In this document: positions 7,496 to 10,114 of the stretch, piece by piece
Layout of the letters: each line of letters begins with the position of its first letter
Position numbering within the stretch: the first letter of the stretch is position 1
NCBI GenBank assembly: GCA_029935275.1
Contig: JAOZKQ010000060.1
Location: forward strand, 1 to 10,114
Source of the DNA: Bacteroidales bacterium
Lineage (GTDB): Bacteria; Bacteroidota; Bacteroidia; Bacteroidales; VadinHA17
DNA length: 10,114 nt
Direction of reading: 5' to 3'
Position numbers and translations under genes: made by a program
The notes under the pieces: model-generated
Told to the model about the DNA's origin: nothing
Seen by the model: the letters and a program-made list of their open reading frames with translations, nothing else
Database searches by the model: none

Positions 7496-7526
7496 TTGAT
7501 TTTGTCTAAATTTTTCTGTATATTTA
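7496..7526 (+). promoter_or_regulatory. Bacteroidota-type promoter of the dodecin gene
   Basis: TTG at 7496-7498 is followed after 20 nt by TATATTTA at 7519-7526. This fits the Bacteroidota sigma-A pattern TTG-N19-21-TAnnTTTG except for the last base. It lies 29 nt before the dodecin ATG, leaving a short A-rich leader, and it argues against starting that gene further upstream. Confidence 0.55.
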
Positions 7527-7555
7527 GAAGAACAATAAACAAAATCTTTTTTATC

Positions 7556-7765
7556 ATGGCAGAAAGTGTTTATAAGATTATTGAACTGGTTGGAACCAGT
7601 AAGGTTTCCTGGGAAGAGGCTGCAGGAAGTGCAATAGAAAAAGCTTCTGAAACATTAAGGGACCTTAGAATTGCAGAAGTCAGTGCAATGGATATGCAGA
7701 TCAAGGACGGTAAAATTGAATTTTACCGGACCAAAGTAAAGGTTTCGTTCAAATTCGGTGGTTGA
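7556..7765 (+). CDS. Dodecin, flavin-binding protein
   Basis: The 69-residue product is a full-length dodecin (family 65-75 residues). Dodecins assemble into hollow dodecamers that bind and shield FMN, riboflavin or related flavins in the cytoplasm. The typical order is present: strand YKIIELVGTS, the flavin-stacking tryptophan in KVSWEEA, one long helix AIEKASETLRDLR, then two strands AEVSAMDMQIKDGKIE and FYRTKVKVSFKFGG. I chose ATG 7556 because it gives the canonical MAESVYKIIE start. An open frame runs upstream to 7478, but the extra 26 residues would be translated from the promoter. The gene is monocistronic, with its own promoter and a palindrome 22 nt after the stop. Confidence 0.95.
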   Translation: MAESVYKIIELVGTSKVSWEEAAGSAIEKASETLRDLRIAEVSAMDMQIKDGKIEFYRTKVKVSFKFGG

Positions 7766-7786
7766 GAATAAAAATTGCAAGTTTAC

Positions 7787-7802
7787 TCCGTCAGCTGACG
7801 GA
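7787..7802. terminator. Perfect 16-bp palindrome downstream of dodecin
   Basis: TCCGTCAGCTGACGGA equals its own reverse complement. As RNA it gives a 6-bp stem with an AGCU loop, 22 nt after the dodecin stop. No immediate U-tract follows, only AAATTTT 10 nt later. It may be a bidirectional terminator, a protein-binding operator or a repeat unit. Confidence 0.4.
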
Positions 7803-8145
7803 TGATCAAATTTTAATACTATAAGTATTCCCCGGGTACTAAATCCAGGCGCCCTGGCGTGTATTGCTATACCAGTAGGGTGGATACAAACCTTCCAAAA
7901 CGACTAAAAGCGAATACCCTTACAACCACCTAACCCTGACAACTTTATAAGCTATTTGATCTTTTCCTTTACAAAAAATACGGACCTTTACTACTTATAA
8001 GCCGTACATACAAGCGCCTGGCATTGATGTTTAAGGATTTAAAGCTGGCGATAAAAATCATTTCATTGGCATTCAATATATCTGAATATCTTCTTGATAC
8101 GAAATCCATTAGAAACAAAAAATTGTCAAGATAGTACCCCGTTTT

Positions 8146-8163
8146 CAGGACTGTCCTGTTTTT
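8146..8163 (+). terminator. Hairpin plus T-run (CAGGA-CTG-TCCTG-TTTTT)
   Basis: The 13-nt odd palindrome CAGGACTGTCCTG is followed directly by five T residues, the form of a small intrinsic terminator. It lies 380 nt after dodecin, so it would end a long leader or an unknown transcript. The preceding TAGTACCCCGTTTT also recalls insertion-sequence ends, which I cannot confirm. Confidence 0.35.
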
Positions 8164-8278
8164 AACAACTATCATATATTTAATTCTTCACTGAAAAAAT
8201 TTAAATTTATACATATTCCATTTTTCTGATACTTTAAAATTTCTTAAATTAGACAAGTGTAAACATAATAAAATAACC

Positions 8279-8641
8279 ATGATTAAAGACATTTCTCCGG
8301 TTAGCTCAACAGATCGGATCATATCACTGGATATTTTAAGGGGATTTGCAATTCTGGGCATACTGATCATGAATATTCAGAGCTTCAGTATGGTTGGAGC
8401 CGCCTATTTGAACCCTACAGCATTTGGTGATTTTACAGGTATAAATAAATGGACATGGCTTTTGAGTCATGTATTTGCCGACAACAAGTTCATGACGATA
8501 TTCTCGATGCTGTTTGGCGCCGGCATTATACTAATGAGTGATAAATATGGAAAAGGATCCAGGAAAGACATATATACAATGAATATTCAGGAAGTTTTTG
8601 AAAAAAGTGAATACGAAAAATATATAAATGTAATAAAATAG
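8279..8641 (+). pseudogene. Truncated DUF418 (YeiB-like) membrane protein
   Basis: Residues 1-97 match the N-terminus of the DUF418/YeiB family of multi-spanning membrane proteins. The evidence is RIISLDILRGFAILGILIMN (13-32), SFSMVGAAYLNPTAFGD (35-51), and SHVFADNKFMTIFSMLFGAGI (63-83) followed by a basic KGSRK turn. Full-length members are about 350-430 residues, but here the frame ends at 120. From about residue 98 the sequence changes to a hydrophilic, AT-rich tail (IYTMNIQEVFEKSEYEKYINVIK) unlike the family. I see no continuation in another frame in the next 150 nt, so this looks like a deletion or an insertion breakpoint near 8570, not a frameshift. The start ATG 8279 gives the normal family N-terminus. 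The fragment keeps only about two or three membrane helices and is unlikely to function. Confidence 0.7.
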
Positions 8642-8766
8642 TAATTGCTAATAATGCTAGAGCACTTAATCCTTGCCACTGCCCGGATTATCTCCAATCA
8701 GATTGGTATTTGGACAGATTTTAGCAACTTCAATAGGTATAAGTTTAATATAATTCGATCATGAAA

Positions 8767-8774
8767 TATATTTA
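8767..8774 (+). promoter_or_regulatory. Possible -7 element TATATTTA of the small OMP gene
   Basis: The octamer is identical to the dodecin -7 element and lies 15 nt before the ATG at 8790. No TTG is found at the right distance upstream, so the call is weak. Confidence 0.25.
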
Positions 8775-8789
8775 ACAACATAATCGTAA

Positions 8790-9281
8790 ATGAAAATACT
8801 GTTCAAAATATTTTTAATAATAATATTTACTGTTCTTTCTAATGAAGCTATATGCCAAAATATTGAAGCTCCACGTGCTAAGAATGCTATTTTAATTAAT
8901 GTTGCCAGCGCATATTTAATAGGTATGTATTCATTCGAGTATGAAAGAAATGTTTTTAAAAAGGGAAAATTTGAAGCACTATTAAGAGTTGGATATGGTG
9001 GATGGTATTATATAGAATATGGAATTTTTACTAATATAATATATGGAAAATCAATAATTACAAGTGCTAATGGTTTGATTGGGAAAAACTCACACAAATT
9101 TGAATTTAATATTGGGGTCAGGTATATTTTTCTTGAAGAATGGGAAATTCAAAAAGTCAATCAATACCGATCTATAATAAATATTGGATATAGATATCAA
9201 CACCCTGAAGGAAAAGGTTTAATCTTTAGAGTTTATCTTGGGGAAACAGGAATTGGTATTGCAGTGGGAAAAGCATTTTAA
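8790..9281 (+). CDS. Small outer-membrane beta-barrel-like protein, function unknown
   Basis: The 163-residue product starts with a strong signal peptide (residues 1 to about 23, hydrophobic core ILFKIFLIIIFTVL, ending NEAICQ). The mature part alternates polar and aromatic residues in likely beta strands: AILINVASAYLIGMYSFEYERN, FEALLRVGYGGWYYIEYGIFTNIIY, HKFEFNIGVRYIF, YRSIINIGYRYQH and a final GLIFRVYLGETGIGIAVGKAF ending in Phe, as barrel proteins often do. About eight strands fit a small outer-membrane barrel of unknown role. The cysteine in ICQ lacks a good lipobox. The gene is clearly more AT-rich than the other genes here. That fits recent acquisition, and it lies directly after the break in the DUF418 gene. 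No family was recognised. Confidence 0.75.
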   Translation: MKILFKIFLIIIFTVLSNEAICQNIEAPRAKNAILINVASAYLIGMYSFEYERNVFKKGKFEALLRVGYGGWYYIEYGIFTNIIYGKSIITSANGLIGKNSHKFEFNIGVRYIFLEEWEIQKVNQYRSIINIGYRYQHPEGKGLIFRVYLGETGIGIAVGKAF

Positions 9282-9294
9282 TCCTCCTTCGTGT

Positions 9295-9308
9295 TCCGCT
9301 TCGGCGGA
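9295..9308. terminator. UUCG-loop hairpin between convergent genes
   Basis: TCCGC-TTCG-GCGGA is a perfect 5-bp stem with the very stable TTCG loop, 13 nt after the OMP stop. Its position between converging genes suits a terminator, though no T-run follows on the forward strand. Confidence 0.4.
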
Positions 9309-9329
9309 TGAGAGGGAAGTGGTTAAATT

Positions 9330-9349
9330 CCCCGGGGCTTGCCCTAGGA
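9330..9349. repeat. GC-rich hairpin, possible REP-like remnant
   Basis: CCCCGGGG-CTTG-CCCTAGGA pairs GGGG with CCCT around a CTTG loop and then continues imperfectly. The preceding ATTCCCCGGG recurs at 7827-7836, suggesting relics of the same dispersed repeat type. It could also help end the reverse-strand transcript. Confidence 0.35.
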
Positions 9350-9410
9350 TTAATACCTTTTATTAACCAATAAGGCATTGACCACACATATCAAAGAATT
9401 CCGGATGTAT

Positions 9411-10114
9411 TCACTCCGAAATAGGATATCTTTTATACGGCGCTTCAGGATCAAACATATACCTGTATGTGATATAGTGCTTGGCAGATCTGGCTCCAAC
9501 AGCCAACCAAATTTTACGCATAGGAGGATTAAAATCTCCCACCCAGGAGAATTCAAGTTCGGTATATTGTGGCTTTTGCTTTAAAGCATTCTCAATATGA
9601 TGAATAAAACCTACTTCAATTCCCTTTCTCTGAAACTTTGGGGTCAGGCCCATCAACACGCCTCTTGCTCTGGTCATCTTTTTGGTTTTAACCATGTAAA
9701 CTAATCTCAGTTTATTCCATAAATTCAATTTTCCCTTGAATATTTTGAAGATCTGGTTCACATCAGGATACATCAGATAAATCCCGATAGGCTCTCCTTT
9801 ATGGTAAGCAAGCCAAATGAATTCTTCTTCCAAAACAACTTTGGCATCATTTATAAATTTATGTACATAAGTTTTTTGCAGTGGTTCAAAGTCATTCTTA
9901 AAGCCTGCCCAAGCCTGATTAAACACAGAGGTAAAATCGCTAACATGTTTGTTCATTTTTTTAAAACTAAAATGCTCAAACTTATAATCAGGGTTTTGAG
10001 CCACACGTTGCGCAATCTTTCTAAATCGCTCAGGAATACCGGCTTTAATGTCTAAATGGAAGCCTTCCTGTTTATAATATACCCTGAATCCATAGTTTTC
10101 AAATAAAGCCTGAT
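9411..10114 (-). CDS. GNAT-superfamily acetyltransferase-like protein, 5' partial
   Basis: The frame is open from the window edge at 10114 to the TGA at 9411-9413, giving 233 visible residues. The true start is outside. Reading begins QALFENYGFRVYYKQEGFHLD and continues through an internal GTG at 10004 that is just a valine codon. The C-terminal half has a GNAT-like core: strand and helix around EEEFIWLAYHKGEPIGIYLMYPD, then the acetyl-CoA loop region LTPKFQRKGIEVGFIHHIENAL (QRKGI replacing the usual Q/RxxGxG/A). It ends with YTELEFSWVGDFNPPMRKIWLAVGA, a close match to the 'SWILEDNxPMRxIxExLGA' end common in large GNAT-like proteins of Bacteroidota, where the full length is typically near 380 residues. 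Substrate is unknown. It converges with the small OMP gene across a 129-nt gap with two hairpins. Confidence 0.8.
   Translation of the reverse strand, partial: QALFENYGFRVYYKQEGFHLDIKAGIPERFRKIAQRVAQNPDYKFEHFSFKKMNKHVSDFTSVFNQAWAGFKNDFEPLQKTYVHKFINDAKVVLEEEFIWLAYHKGEPIGIYLMYPDVNQIFKIFKGKLNLWNKLRLVYMVKTKKMTRARGVLMGLTPKFQRKGIEVGFIHHIENALKQKPQYTELEFSWVGDFNPPMRKIWLAVGARSAKHYITYRYMFDPEAPYKRYPISE

Larger units (their letters stand above)
7766..8278. other. 513-nt intergenic stretch with palindromes and possible gene debris
   Basis: No intact gene is supported here. It contains the palindrome at 7787-7802 and two further small hairpins: AATACT-ATA-AGTATT at 7815-7829 and CCAGG-CGC-CCTGG at 7845-7857. 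An open forward stretch ends at TAG near 8130-8134 without a start codon. A hairpin plus T-run lies at 8146-8163. The final 100 nt is AT-rich and should hold the DUF418 remnant's promoter; TAAATTAG at 8245-8252 is a weak -7 candidate without a good -33. Confidence 0.5.

Noticed and set aside
7478..7555. N-terminal extension of dodecin by 26 residues
   Set aside because: The ATG at 7556 gives the canonical dodecin start, and the promoter-like TTG-N20-TATATTTA lies within the extension.
7969..8175. Reverse-strand open frame of 68 codons
   Set aside because: No motif and biased low-complexity residues. The opposite strand shows equally protein-like sequence, so neither is called as a gene.
9378..9584. 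Forward open frame of 68 codons
   Set aside because: It overlaps the GNAT-like gene on the opposite strand, which has clear family motifs.

Overview
The window looks like a chromosomal segment of a Bacteroidota bacterium. It has low GC and long AT-rich gaps. It carries a giant CcsB-CcsA fusion of the kind common in that phylum, several signal peptides ending in ...FGQ or ...ICQ, weak or absent Shine-Dalgarno sequences, and a good TTG-N20-TAnnTTT promoter in front of a dodecin gene. The order or family cannot be fixed from the sequence alone.

Layout. Positions 21-2993 hold a tight three-gene forward run: a group II PLP-dependent aromatic amino acid decarboxylase, a secreted beta-sandwich protein resembling polysaccharide lyases (4-bp overlap), and an AlkD-type DNA glycosylase (16-nt gap). 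Positions 2994-3320 are noncoding and contain a 131-bp element bounded by 23-nt imperfect inverted repeats. Positions 3321-6449 encode the 1042-residue CcsBA (ResB plus CcsA) System II cytochrome c synthetase, whose last codons are four tandem GTCAGAA heptamers. Positions 6450-6861 are noncoding and carry a REP-like array of three short hairpins inside a pair of AT-rich direct repeats. Next come a small CPNC redoxin and a tiny membrane protein spaced by 1 bp, then a 69-residue dodecin with its own promoter. After a 513-nt gap with palindromes and perhaps decayed coding sequence comes a DUF418/YeiB-like gene cut off after about 97 residues. A small AT-rich outer-membrane-like protein follows. 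A reverse-strand GNAT-like protein runs off the right edge and converges on the previous gene across two GC-rich hairpins.

How the genes work together. Only two runs look co-translated: decarboxylase/lyase-like/AlkD, and redoxin/membrane protein. CcsBA handles heme export and attachment to cytochrome c outside the inner membrane, dodecin buffers flavin, and AlkD excises alkylated bases. These are mostly housekeeping or single-gene functions. I do not see a convincing new multi-gene defence or biosynthetic system. The most unusual material lies between genes: the REP-like hairpin array, the inverted-repeat element, the heptamer repeat that enters a coding sequence, and the truncated DUF418 gene next to AT-rich DNA.
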